A stretch of DNA of 64,000 bases, taken from positions 1-64,000 of the forward strand of contig NZ_JBMSDT010000009.1 of assembly GCF_049445795.1 (NCBI RefSeq). Reading direction: 5' to 3'. Source of the stretch: Larkinella sp049445795 (GTDB lineage Bacteria; Bacteroidota; Bacteroidia; Cytophagales; Spirosomataceae). The position numbers were made by a program, and so were the translations under genes. Shown in pieces: positions 8,411 through 15,810 of the stretch. The notes under the pieces are model-generated. The model was not told the origin of the DNA and ran no database searches. It saw nothing but the letters and a program-made list of their open reading frames with translations. Numbering within the stretch: position 1 is the first letter of the stretch; the number at the start of each line of letters is the position of its first letter.

Positions 8411-8423
8411 AGCTCTTACACAG

Positions 8424-8702
8424 TTAAAACGCCGGAGTCAGGTTCGTGGCTTCGACTCGCGACACTTCCGGGACGGCTTTCAGAATGGCTTCTTCCAGCC
8501 CGGCTTTGAACGTCATCGCCGACATCGGGCAGGAGCCGCACGCGCCGACCAGTTCCAGCCGGACTACTTTATCGTTCGTCACTTCGAGCACCTTCACATT
8601 GCCACCGTCTGCTTCCAGGTAGGGCCGAATGGTGTTCAAAGCCGTTTCGACACGATCAAGTAATAATTCGTTTTCCAATTCAGTTCCCATGCTTAGGTTC
8701 AC
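8424..8702 (-). CDS. NifU C-terminal domain Fe-S scaffold/carrier protein
   Basis: The 92-residue protein is a stand-alone NifU C-terminal domain. It has IRPYLEADGGNVKVLEV and the Cys pair CGSCPM, which binds a [4Fe-4S] cluster for transfer to apoproteins. Start may be 8702 or the second Met at 8690 (MGTELENELL); the latter fits relatives slightly better. It lies 68 bp downstream of the Mrp gene on the same strand, so the two probably work together in cytoplasmic Fe-S cluster delivery. Confidence 0.9.
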   Translation of the reverse strand: MNLSMGTELENELLLDRVETALNTIRPYLEADGGNVKVLEVTNDKVVRLELVGACGSCPMSAMTFKAGLEEAILKAVPEVSRVEATNLTPAF

Positions 8703-8770
8703 AAAAGGTGGTCAAATGACTGATGGTAAAAATACGTTTTTTCGCCGTTAAATCCAATGAAACCGGCCGA

Positions 8771-9877
8771 TTACCGGGCAATCTCCACGCGCTGCGTTTT
8801 CTCCAGCGTCGCATTGCGGACCGAAATCTGCTGCGCCAGGGCTTCGGCAGCCGCCCGGAACGCGCCGGAAGTCACCGGGTCATTTTCCGTCACGACCGGT
8901 TTTCCGTCGTCGCCCGCTTCCCGGATGCTTTGCACCAGCGGAATCTGGCCCAGCAATGGCACATCGAATTTGTCGGCCAGTTCCTGCCCTCCACCTTTTC
9001 CGAAAATATGGTATTTCGAATCGGGCAATTCGGCGGGGGTAAAATACGCCATGTTTTCGACAACGCCCAAAACCGGCACATTAATCTGCGGTTGCCGGAA
9101 CATTGCCAGCCCCTTTGTGGCATCGGCCAGCGCCACTTTCTGCGGAGTCGTGACGATCACGGCCCCCGTTACCGGTACGGTTTGTACGAGGGTCAAATGA
9201 ATGTCGCTCGTGCCCGGCGGCAGGTCGATCAGCAGGTAATCCAGTTCTTCCCAGTTGGTATCGGCAAAAAACTGCCGCAGGGCCTGGCTCGCCATCGGGC
9301 CGCGCCAGACAATGGCGTTGTCGGCGGGCGTCAGAAAACCGATCGACATCAGTTTAATGCCGTATTGCCGGATCGGTTGCAGCATGTTCTTGCCCTCAAC
9401 CTGAATCACGGCCGGACGCATGTCTTCAGCTCCGAACATCACCGGTACCGACGGCCCGAAAATATCCGCATCGATGATGCCCACTTTCGCCCCAGATTTG
9501 TACAGCGCCACCGCCAGATTGGCCGTTACGGTCGATTTACCAACTCCGCCTTTCCCGGAGGCAATGGCAATAATATTTTTAACACCCGGTAAAACCGGGG
9601 CGTTGTAGCGCGTCGAACTCACATCCGCCGTCAGGTTGACCGTCACTTCGATATCCGGGCTGATGTAAGTGTGAATCGCATCGACGCAACGCTTCCGGAT
9701 CAACTCTTTCAGCGGACAGGCCGGGGTGGTCAGGACCACCGTAAACCGGACCTGATCGATCCCTAATTCAATGTCTTTCACCATATTGAGCGTGACCAGA
9801 TCACGCTTCAAATCCGGTTCTTCGACGTGCCCGAGGGCGTTCAATACGGTTTCTTTGGTCAGTCTGTAAGTCGACAT
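8771..9877 (-). CDS. mrp: Mrp/ApbC-type Fe-S carrier P-loop ATPase
   Basis: Started at MSTYRLTKE (9877), the protein has 368 residues. The N-terminal 90 residues are a MIP18/DUF59 domain with the TPACPLKELI Cys motif. The P-loop ATPase domain begins with the deviant Walker A IASGKGGVGKSTVTANLA, followed by DADIFGPSVP and DLPPGTSDIHLT. A longer open frame upstream is not supported. This family carries Fe-S clusters in the cytoplasm. The typical CxxC near the C-terminal part of many ApbC proteins is not evident here. It sits between GSCFA and NifU in one minus-strand group. Confidence 0.92.
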   Translation of the reverse strand: MSTYRLTKETVLNALGHVEEPDLKRDLVTLNMVKDIELGIDQVRFTVVLTTPACPLKELIRKRCVDAIHTYISPDIEVTVNLTADVSSTRYNAPVLPGVKNIIAIASGKGGVGKSTVTANLAVALYKSGAKVGIIDADIFGPSVPVMFGAEDMRPAVIQVEGKNMLQPIRQYGIKLMSIGFLTPADNAIVWRGPMASQALRQFFADTNWEELDYLLIDLPPGTSDIHLTLVQTVPVTGAVIVTTPQKVALADATKGLAMFRQPQINVPVLGVVENMAYFTPAELPDSKYHIFGKGGGQELADKFDVPLLGQIPLVQSIREAGDDGKPVVTENDPVTSGAFRAAAEALAQQISVRNATLEKTQRVEIAR

Positions 9878-9908
9878 AACGTCTTGGTTCTGTTGGGTGA
9901 ACAGCAAA

Positions 9909-10922
9909 TCAGGCTGCCTGGTTCGCGCCGGGGTCAATCGTCTGGAAAGATCGCAGACGGCGCTCCACCTCGTGCCGTTCCTGCGAAATATCGGCCCGGT
10001 GGGCAAACGCATCCAGTTGTTTCAATAAATTTTCTAGAAACCGGCGGTGTGAGTCGGTTCTCTCATGGAAAGGCCGGTGCGCCAGTGCCTTTTTCAACTG
10101 CTGCCAGTCGGTGATGAACCGGCGAAGTTCGGCATCAAAGGCACAATCGGCAAATTTTTCAAAAATATAGCGTTCGGCCACCGCGTTCGGGTGAATGAGA
10201 TCGGCTTCGTAGAACCGGTAATCCCGCAGATCGTCCATCATGATTTCGTAAGCCGGGAAATAATGAACCGGCTCGTGCCAAACCGTCAGTTCGTGGCTCA
10301 CCGCCCGCAGGATCGACTTGCTCACCTGATTCATCGGTAAGGAATCTTTTGTATGCCGCACCGGGCTAACCGTCAGCAGAATTTGCAGGTTCGGGTTAGT
10401 TCGTTTCAGAAATTTCACCAACCCGGTCAGTGTGCTTTGAACATGTTCATAGGCATACAAATACTTTTCGAACAGAAAACCGGGCATTTTATGGCAATTC
10501 GCCACGACCTTACCGGTTTCCTGATGGCGATAGACGAAAGCGGTGCCGAGCGTCAGCACAAACCAGTCAGCGTTTTGCAGCGCTTCGCCGGTTTGGGTCA
10601 GGCAGACGGCCAACCGACGTTGTAACTCCTCGCGGGTATGACCCCAAAAGGAGGAATGAAAATCGTAATGGAACCACAAGCCGTCGCGTTCGACGTACAG
10701 TTCCGGGTCGGGTTCGGTTTGCTGAATGGCCGCCCGCAGCAATTTGTCGACGGATACGGGGTTGAACAACGTGCCGAACGGATTGTTCAGCACCTCGACT
10801 TTGTTGTCGGTCAATTGCCGCCCCAGCACCTCGGCAAAGCAGGATCCAAGGGTCACAATCCGGGCATCGGGCCCGATCAAAACCGGTAGTTTTTCCGGTG
10901 TCAGTTCAGTACGAAAGTCCAT
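9909..10922 (-). CDS. GSCFA family protein
   Basis: The 337-residue protein contains the family name motif, VTLGSCFAEVLGRQL, at about residues 24-38, then NNPFGTLFNP. GSCFA proteins have an SGNH/GDSL-hydrolase-like fold, with the Ser in GSCF as likely nucleophile. The late DLIHPNAVAERYIFEKF carries an Asp and His that could complete the triad. Substrates are not known. It is widespread in Bacteroidota. No signal peptide is visible, so it is probably cytoplasmic. It starts the GSCFA-mrp-NifU group, 31 bp upstream of mrp. Confidence 0.88.
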   Translation of the reverse strand: MDFRTELTPEKLPVLIGPDARIVTLGSCFAEVLGRQLTDNKVEVLNNPFGTLFNPVSVDKLLRAAIQQTEPDPELYVERDGLWFHYDFHSSFWGHTREELQRRLAVCLTQTGEALQNADWFVLTLGTAFVYRHQETGKVVANCHKMPGFLFEKYLYAYEHVQSTLTGLVKFLKRTNPNLQILLTVSPVRHTKDSLPMNQVSKSILRAVSHELTVWHEPVHYFPAYEIMMDDLRDYRFYEADLIHPNAVAERYIFEKFADCAFDAELRRFITDWQQLKKALAHRPFHERTDSHRRFLENLLKQLDAFAHRADISQERHEVERRLRSFQTIDPGANQAA

Positions 10923-10932
10923 ACTACACTAA

Positions 10933-10964
10933 CAAAAAAGCGGTCCGAAAAACTCCGAACCGCT
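10933..10964 (-). terminator. Terminator of the rpsF-rpsR-rplI operon
   Basis: The stem AGCGGT (10939-10944) pairs with ACCGCT (10959-10964) and has an A-run on its left, which is a T-run on the minus strand. A second small perfect hairpin (GATAACC-TTCT-GGTTATC) lies at 10981-10998, between it and the rplI stop. Confidence 0.65.
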
Positions 10965-11005
10965 CCAATTTATTTCACCTGATAACCTTCTGGTTATCAA
11001 TACGA

Positions 11006-11446
11006 TTACTCAGCAACAACCTCAAATTTGACGGCTTGTTTGACGTCTTTGTGCAAGTTGATCGTCGCGTTGTACGAACCCAGCACTTTTACCTCGTCGA
11101 TGGTGATTTTCTTACGGTCAATATCGAAGCCTTTTTCTTTCAGGGCATCGGCTACCTGCGTGTTGGTCACGCGTCCGAAAATCTTGCCGCTTTCACCCGC
11201 TTTGGCCGGAATGCTGAGCGTCAGTTGGCTCAGGGCGTCGGCTGTTGCCAGGGCGTCGTTCTTGATTTTTTCGGCTTTGTGGGCAGCTTGCCGGATGTTT
11301 TCGGCCACCACTTTTTTATTTGATTCCGTGGCCATGACGGCATATCCTTGCGGAATCAGGTAGTTACGGCCGTAGCCGGGTTTTACGTCAACGGTATCGT
11401 TCTTGAAACCCAGTCCGGCGATGTCGGTTTTCAGTATGATTTGCAT
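11006..11446 (-). CDS. rplI: 50S ribosomal protein bL9
   Basis: The 146-residue protein begins MQIILKTDIAGLGFKNDTVDVKPGYGRNYLIPQGYA, the classic L9 N-terminal RNA-binding domain with the G-Y-x-R-N-Y-L-I-P motif. It continues as a long helix and a C-terminal domain (GKIFGRVTNTQVADAL). It binds 23S rRNA at the base of the L1 stalk. It is the third gene of the rpsF-rpsR-rplI operon, but here it is separated from rpsR by a 101-bp gap filled with an inverted repeat. Confidence 0.98.
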   Translation of the reverse strand: MQIILKTDIAGLGFKNDTVDVKPGYGRNYLIPQGYAVMATESNKKVVAENIRQAAHKAEKIKNDALATADALSQLTLSIPAKAGESGKIFGRVTNTQVADALKEKGFDIDRKKITIDEVKVLGSYNATINLHKDVKQAVKFEVVAE

Positions 11447-11463
11447 AATGGTAAATGAGTTGG

Positions 11464-11548
11464 CAGTTTATGGTTTTTAGTTTATGGTTTATTGTTCCTA
11501 GTTTCTTGCTTGAATCAACTATAAACAATAAACCGTAAACCATAAACT
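11464..11548. repeat. Inverted repeat inside the ribosomal operon
   Basis: Units of CAGTTTA/TGGTTTA type (11464-11496) face their complements (about 11517-11548). The right arm touches the rpsR stop codon. It occupies nearly the whole rpsR-rplI gap and would form a hairpin in the operon transcript, possibly lowering or separating rplI expression. Confidence 0.8.
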
Positions 11549-11799
11549 TATTTCAGTGAATCGCCTACGTAGGGTAACAAGGCCAGGTGACGCGCCCGTT
11601 TGACGGCCTGACCCACTTTGCGTTGGTATTTCAGGCTCGTACCGGTGATCCGGCGGGGCAGGATTTTGCCTTGTTCGTTCAGCAACTTCAACAGGAAGTT
11701 GGGATCTTTGTAGTCGATATACTTGATACCGGACTTTTTGAAACGGCAGTATTTCTTGCGGTTTTCGTTTTTGCTAACGGGTTCGTTCTGCAGACTCAT
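11548..11799 (-). CDS. rpsR: 30S ribosomal protein bS18
   Basis: The 83-residue protein carries the S18 core: KKYCRFKKSGIKYIDYKDPNFLLKLLNEQGKILPRRITGTSLKYQRKVGQAVKRARHLALLPYV is its conserved layout, of which YCRFKKSGI, LPRRITGTS and RARHLALLP are diagnostic. It binds 16S rRNA together with bS6, whose gene lies 2 bp upstream. Confidence 0.98.
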   Translation of the reverse strand: MSLQNEPVSKNENRKKYCRFKKSGIKYIDYKDPNFLLKLLNEQGKILPRRITGTSLKYQRKVGQAVKRARHLALLPYVGDSLK

Positions 11800-11801
11800 G
11801 A

Positions 11802-12182
11802 TTATTTGGCCTCCTCTCCTGCTTTTTCGGTTTGTTTGTTTTTACCCAGTTGTCCTTTCCGGCGACGCTCGTTATACGCAACCGCGTGTTTGTCGAGCAC
11901 CGTAGTCAGGTAACGAATGATGCGCTCATCCCGACGGTATTCCACGTCCAGGGCTTCGGGCACTTTCGTTTCCGCCGTAAATTCAAACAGGAAATAATAC
12001 CCCGTGTTTTTGTGCTGGATCGGGTAGGCAAGCTTGCGCAAACCCATGCTTTCTTCATTTACAATTTCCGCGCCGTTGTCGGTCAACACTTTGCGGAACT
12101 TGTCGACGGTGTCCTTTATCTGGGTTTCAGATAAAACGGGAGTCAAAATGAACACCGTCTCATAGTTCTTTGTGAACTGCAT
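11802..12182 (-). CDS. rpsF: 30S ribosomal protein bS6
   Basis: The 126-residue protein starts MQFTKNYETVFILTPVLSE and has the S6 ferredoxin-like fold pattern, with KLAYPIQHKNTGYYFLFEF and VEYRRDERIIRYLTTVLDKHA. The tail after residue 105 is Lys/Glu-rich. It forms a heterodimer with bS18 on the 30S platform. It is the first gene of the operon; the promoter box lies about 40 nt upstream. Confidence 0.98.
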   Translation of the reverse strand: MQFTKNYETVFILTPVLSETQIKDTVDKFRKVLTDNGAEIVNEESMGLRKLAYPIQHKNTGYYFLFEFTAETKVPEALDVEYRRDERIIRYLTTVLDKHAVAYNERRRKGQLGKNKQTEKAGEEAK

Positions 12183-12223
12183 GATAATTGTGTTAAATGG
12201 ATAAAGATTTCAAAATGAGGACG

Positions 12224-12231
12224 CAAAGGTA
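12224..12231 (-). promoter_or_regulatory. -7 box of the rpsF operon
   Basis: TACCTTTG on the minus strand, within TTACCTTTGCG, fits TAnnTTTG and lies about 42 nt before the rpsF start. The same TTACCTTTGCG string serves asnS at 51531. The box overlaps the first bases of the inverted repeat at 12227-12317. Confidence 0.6.
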
Positions 12232-12317
12232 ACTATAAAGCACGAAAGGCGAAAGAGGTAAGCCGGTTTTTTTGTAAACCGCTTCCGTCTTTCGCCATTC
12301 GTGCTTTATAGTTACCT
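12227..12317. repeat. 30-bp inverted repeat upstream of rpsF
   Basis: Arms 12227-12256 and 12288-12317 match at 29 of 30 positions (AGGTAACTATAAAGCACGAA core). It lies between the coiled-coil gene stop and the rpsF promoter, and so would end the upstream transcript. It also overlaps the rpsF -7 box. Confidence 0.85.
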
Positions 12318-12321
12318 CGGT

Positions 12322-13266
12322 TTATTTTACCGTAAACTCACCCTGACCAATTTTAAAGCCTTCTGAATACAGCTCAATCTGGTGCGCACCTTCCTTAAAC
12401 GGGATGTTGCCCCGGCCGTAGATAAACGTCACCTGCTGGCTGCTGTTGTCGTAAGTAATGGTCTGTTTGGCGGTGTAGACCATTTCCTGTCCGTTGAAAA
12501 TAAACTGTCCGGAACCGGTGGCCATATCCGAAATCACCGAACCACTGGGATCCAGGATACGCAGAACGATCTCTTTCTCGTTTTCCTGGGCCAACGGATT
12601 GGTCGCCAGCCGAAACGAAATTTTCACTTTTTCAATCCGCCGGGCGCGGTATTCGCCCCCGTCGCTCTCCTTACCCCGCCGGTTGATGGCGTTTACAACC
12701 AGGTTTTCCGCTTTCAGGGCCGAAGCCAGGGTTACCTTTTCGGATAACTCCCGGTTTTGCTCGGAGTAGCGGCTGACGGTATCTGCCAGTGCCTGTCGTT
12801 CGTTTTTCAGGCTGGTATTTTCCTCCGTCAAGGTCTGGTTTTGCGAAGTCAGGATGCTGTTTTCCTCCTTCAATTGTTCAATCTCCTTGTCTTTTTCGCC
12901 CAGCAAGGCCAGGTATTCCCGGATTTTACCTTCGTATTTTTTTGCATCAAAAGACGCCACATTCCGCAGGTTGCGTTTATCAGCTTCCAATTGCTCCTTC
13001 ACTTTCAGCAACGAATCGACCTGACCGCCCAACGACTGAATCTCGGAAATCTTGGCATCTAGTTGCGTCGAAATCGAGTCCAGCCGGGCCTTGGTAATCA
13101 ACATTTCCTGCGTTTTGTCGGCCAGCGTCGTTTGTTGAAGCTTGTTGGTCTGTCTTTCCTGGTAATAAAAGTAAAGCAATAGCAAGTTCAGGGCGGCCAG
13201 AATGCCTAAGGCCACCAATAAGTAATTTTTACGGTTATTACGTCGGTCCTGGTTATACGACTCCAT
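12322..13266 (-). CDS. Membrane-anchored coiled-coil protein, unknown function
   Basis: The 314-residue protein has a charged N-terminus (MESYNQDRRNNRKN) and one membrane helix at residues 14-35 (YLLVALGILAALNLLLLYFYY). A long coiled coil follows from about 36 to 185, with heptad-like EKDKEIEQLKEEN and SLKNERQAL. A C-terminal beta-rich domain of about 115 residues completes the protein. The anchor places the C-terminal part in the periplasm. The layout resembles cell-envelope scaffold proteins of Bacteroidota, but I do not recognise a named family. The 200-bp region upstream holds no obvious promoter. Confidence 0.8.
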   Translation of the reverse strand: MESYNQDRRNNRKNYLLVALGILAALNLLLLYFYYQERQTNKLQQTTLADKTQEMLITKARLDSISTQLDAKISEIQSLGGQVDSLLKVKEQLEADKRNLRNVASFDAKKYEGKIREYLALLGEKDKEIEQLKEENSILTSQNQTLTEENTSLKNERQALADTVSRYSEQNRELSEKVTLASALKAENLVVNAINRRGKESDGGEYRARRIEKVKISFRLATNPLAQENEKEIVLRILDPSGSVISDMATGSGQFIFNGQEMVYTAKQTITYDNSSQQVTFIYGRGNIPFKEGAHQIELYSEGFKIGQGEFTVK

Positions 13267-13436
13267 GAATAGTAGTACTTAATGGAATAAGCATTGTGGG
13301 CGTAAAGTACATGATTCCACTAGTTTTTCCATACAACGACCCATGTTTCTTTATTATTAGGAGCCAAAGGAAAGAAGTGAGACGGAAAGATTGATTTCCG
13401 TTTTATTCCTCCTTTTCTCCCCTGCCAAGATGATTC

Positions 13437-13444
13437 TATCTTTG
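13437..13444 (+). promoter_or_regulatory. -7 box for the yggS operon
   Basis: TATCTTTG fits TAnnTTTG and lies 19 nt before the ATG at 13463. It lies downstream of the alternative start at 13391, so it supports the shorter protein. Confidence 0.6.
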
Positions 13445-13462
13445 CAATTAAATTGTGGAAAC

Positions 13463-14125
13463 ATGACTTTAGCCGATAACATTCGAACCATCGAAGCCCG
13501 ATTGCCGGAAGCCACCAAGCTGATTGCTGTTACGAAAACCAAGCCCGTCGCTCTGCTTCAGGAAGCCTACGAAGCTGGCTGCCGACGTTTCGGCGAAAAC
13601 AAGGTACAGGAGATGGTCGAGAAACAGCCCCAGTTGCCCGCCGACCTGGAATGGCACCTGATCGGTCATTTGCAAACCAACAAGGTCAAGTACATTGCTG
13701 CGTTCGTCAGCCTGATTCATTCGGTCGATAGCCTGAAGCTGTTACAGGAAATCAACAAACAGGCTGCCAAACATGCCCGCGTGATCGACTGCCTGCTTCA
13801 GATTCACATCGCGCAGGAAGAAACCAAGTTCGGTTTTGACGAAGCCGAAGCCGAGTCGCTGCTCCAAAGTCCGGAACTGGAAACGCTTGCAAACGTTCGG
13901 ATCGTGGGCCTGATGGGCATGGCAACCAACACCGACGACGAAGCGCAGGTTCGCCGGGAATTTCAGTCGCTCAAACAACTTTTTGACCGGCTGAGTCTCG
14001 TGCAGCGCCCCAACGTCCGGTTTCAGGAGCTTTCGATGGGCATGAGTAGCGATTATTTGATCGCAATTGCGGAAGGAAGTACGATGGTACGGGTCGGAAG
14101 TGCGATATTTGGGTCACGAAACTGA
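13463..14125 (+). CDS. YggS-family pyridoxal phosphate homeostasis protein
   Basis: Started at MTLADNIRTIEARLPEA the protein has 220 residues, typical for YggS/PROSC. The PLP-binding Lys is in IAVTKTKPV (about residue 24). FGENKVQEMVEK, WHLIGHLQTNKVK, GLMGMAT and LSMGMSSDYLIAI are hallmark motifs of the family. The protein binds PLP without a known catalytic reaction and buffers the cofactor and amino/keto acid pools. It opens a tight four-gene operon with DUF423, a cytochrome c and a proline-rich protein (gaps of 11 and 6 bp, then a 4-bp overlap). Confidence 0.95.
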   Translation: MTLADNIRTIEARLPEATKLIAVTKTKPVALLQEAYEAGCRRFGENKVQEMVEKQPQLPADLEWHLIGHLQTNKVKYIAAFVSLIHSVDSLKLLQEINKQAAKHARVIDCLLQIHIAQEETKFGFDEAEAESLLQSPELETLANVRIVGLMGMATNTDDEAQVRREFQSLKQLFDRLSLVQRPNVRFQELSMGMSSDYLIAIAEGSTMVRVGSAIFGSRN

Positions 14126-14136
14126 AAATCGCTATC

Positions 14137-14523
14137 ATGCATAAATTCTTTCTGCAATCGGGAGCCATTCTGGGATTCCTTGGCGTTGCGCTTGGGGCCT
14201 TCGGCGCCCATGCCCTCCGAGCCGCGCTCGAACTATCCAAACGCACCGACACCTTCGAAACAGCCGTCAAATACCAGTTTTACCACGCCCTGGCGCTGGT
14301 TGCCATTGGAATTTTGCTGCAACTTCCGGCTACTTCGGCGGCTTCGGCAAAATTCTACGGCTGGGCAGGCTATGCATACCTATTCGGTGTTCTAATCTTC
14401 AGTGGTTCGTTGTATGCGATCTGCTTTACCGGCATTACGAAATTCGGCGCGGTAGCCCCCATCGGCGGCTTGCTGATGCTGGCGGGCTGGGCCCTGCTGC
14501 TGATGGGTGCCGCAAAAGGGTAA
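14137..14523 (+). CDS. DUF423 membrane protein (YgdD-like)
   Basis: The 128-residue protein has four predicted membrane helices and the DUF423 signature GAILGFLGVALGAFGAHALR, followed by TFETAVKYQFYHALAL. Family members are inner-membrane proteins of unknown function. The start at 14137 gives the usual N-terminus and length. Confidence 0.9.
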   Translation: MHKFFLQSGAILGFLGVALGAFGAHALRAALELSKRTDTFETAVKYQFYHALALVAIGILLQLPATSAASAKFYGWAGYAYLFGVLIFSGSLYAICFTGITKFGAVAPIGGLLMLAGWALLLMGAAKG

Positions 14524-14529
14524 GATTAT

Positions 14530-14952
14530 ATGAAAATACAAAAAATCCTCACGGGAATAGCGGTTGTACTAGCCGGGTGGCTGACGCTCTCGGCCCTGAC
14601 GACGCCCTCGGAAAAGCCGGTCACTGGAAAAACCGGGTTCACCGCCACCGATTCGTTGAAACATGATCCGAATACCGGCCTGGTCGTCGACGAACGGCTG
14701 AACCTTATTGTGGGCCACTGCACGGCCTGCCATTCGAGCAAACTGATTCTGCAAAACCGGTTTACGCGAGACGGCTGGAAGGAAAAAATTCGCTGGATGC
14801 AGCGCACGCAGAAGCTTTGGGACCTGGGCGAATCCGAACCGGCGGTGCTGGATTACCTGGTCAAATACTACGGCCCGGAACAAAAGACGTTCGATGGTCG
14901 GCGCAAACCGTTGACGCCTGTGCAATGGTATAAACTGGAAACCGGCAAATGA
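14530..14952 (+). CDS. Membrane-anchored monoheme cytochrome c
   Basis: The 140-residue protein has an N-terminal membrane helix or signal (ILTGIAVVLAGWLTLSAL) and one heme c motif, CTACH, in VGHCTACHSSKLI. WKEKIRWMQRTQKLWDLGE and VLDYLVKYYG follow, which resembles the cytochrome subunit of sulfite dehydrogenases. A Met in RWMQ could be the second heme ligand. No molybdopterin sulfite dehydrogenase gene is next to it, so its redox partner is not visible here. It sits in the yggS operon and its stop overlaps the next start. Confidence 0.85.
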   Translation: MKIQKILTGIAVVLAGWLTLSALTTPSEKPVTGKTGFTATDSLKHDPNTGLVVDERLNLIVGHCTACHSSKLILQNRFTRDGWKEKIRWMQRTQKLWDLGESEPAVLDYLVKYYGPEQKTFDGRRKPLTPVQWYKLETGK

Positions 14953-15716
14953 AAAAAAGTGCTTACCACTATCTGTTTGAGCAGGATACGCTTTTCCAGT
15001 CGCCGGAACCGGAGCCCGTCGTGCGGAAAACCGTACCGGCTAACGCTCCGATTGTCCAACCCGAACCGGTTGTGGATGAGCCTAGTGTGGCTGAAATACA
15101 GACCGAGCCCATCCAGGCCGGACCCATCCAGGCCGGACCCATCCAGGCCGGACCCATCCAGGCCGGACCTATCCAGGCTGGCCCCATTCAACCTGAACCT
15201 GTTCTGACTGAACCTATTTTAGTTGAACCAGAACCTGCTCAGCCCATCATCACACCGGAGCCAGTACCCGCCCCGGTTACACTGGTCGAAACCGCGACAC
15301 CCACTCCCCCGGCTGCGACCCCGCCCCTCGTGGAACCGATTTCGTCCAAAACCGTTGCGGAAAAACCGAAAGTGCTGGTGTTGATCGATGAGGAACTAAC
15401 GCCCAGTGAGTTAATCTTCCTCGAAAATATCCTGAAAGCCATTAAGCTGAGCATCGATGACATCGATATGCTGAACCTGGCTGGGTCGGGATTGGTGGAT
15501 TTTCATGCGGTTTTGGAGAACAAAAAGCTGCATCACTTCATCTCCTTCGGCGTACCGTTTAAAACCATCCACCTGAACATCCAGATGGATCGCTACGAGC
15601 CGATCCGCATTTTTGGTATTACCTTCCTGCTGGCCGATCCGCTTTCAGCCATCGAAGCTGACCAAAAATTAAAGCGAAAATTATGGGCCGTTCTGAAACA
15701 GGTATTTTTGGATTAA
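14949..15716 (+). CDS. Proline-rich repeat protein with C-terminal DNA-pol-III-psi-like domain
   Basis: The 255-residue protein has three parts. Residues 1-50 are a charged start (YHYLFEQDTLFQSPE). Residues about 50-140 form a Pro-rich, Glu-rich linker holding five units of IQAGP, then VEPEPAQPI-type repeats. Residues 140-255 form a folded domain (KVLVLIDEELTPSELIFLEN, NKKLHHFISFGVPF, ADPLSAI). That last domain resembles small uracil-glycosylase-fold/HolD (psi)-type proteins of Bacteroidota, but the match is from pattern only. A short binding motif at the N-terminus plus a long flexible linker would suit a replication clamp-loader tether. It overlaps the cytochrome gene by 4 bp. Confidence 0.75.
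   Translation: MKKSAYHYLFEQDTLFQSPEPEPVVRKTVPANAPIVQPEPVVDEPSVAEIQTEPIQAGPIQAGPIQAGPIQAGPIQAGPIQPEPVLTEPILVEPEPAQPIITPEPVPAPVTLVETATPTPPAATPPLVEPISSKTVAEKPKVLVLIDEELTPSELIFLENILKAIKLSIDDIDMLNLAGSGLVDFHAVLENKKLHHFISFGVPFKTIHLNIQMDRYEPIRIFGITFLLADPLSAIEADQKLKRKLWAVLKQVFLD
15111..15185 (+). repeat. 15-bp in-frame tandem repeat (five units)
   Basis: Five copies of ATCCAGGCCGGACCC run from 15111 to 15185, the first three identical and the last two diverged at 1-3 bases. Each unit encodes IQAGP. Because the unit is five codons, copy-number slippage would change linker length without breaking the frame. Confidence 0.95.
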
Positions 15717-15810
15717 ACTTCAAAATGGCTTTTATTTAGAGGGCGATCCCAAATTGATAGTGTACTGGCCTTCAGGCTTGTACTATTTCCTTTTCTTTTT
15801 TTATTCTTGA

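Noticed and set aside
8771..10012. N-terminal extension of Mrp to 10012
   Set aside because: The extra 45 residues overlap the GSCFA gene and are not family-like; the start at 9877 fits.
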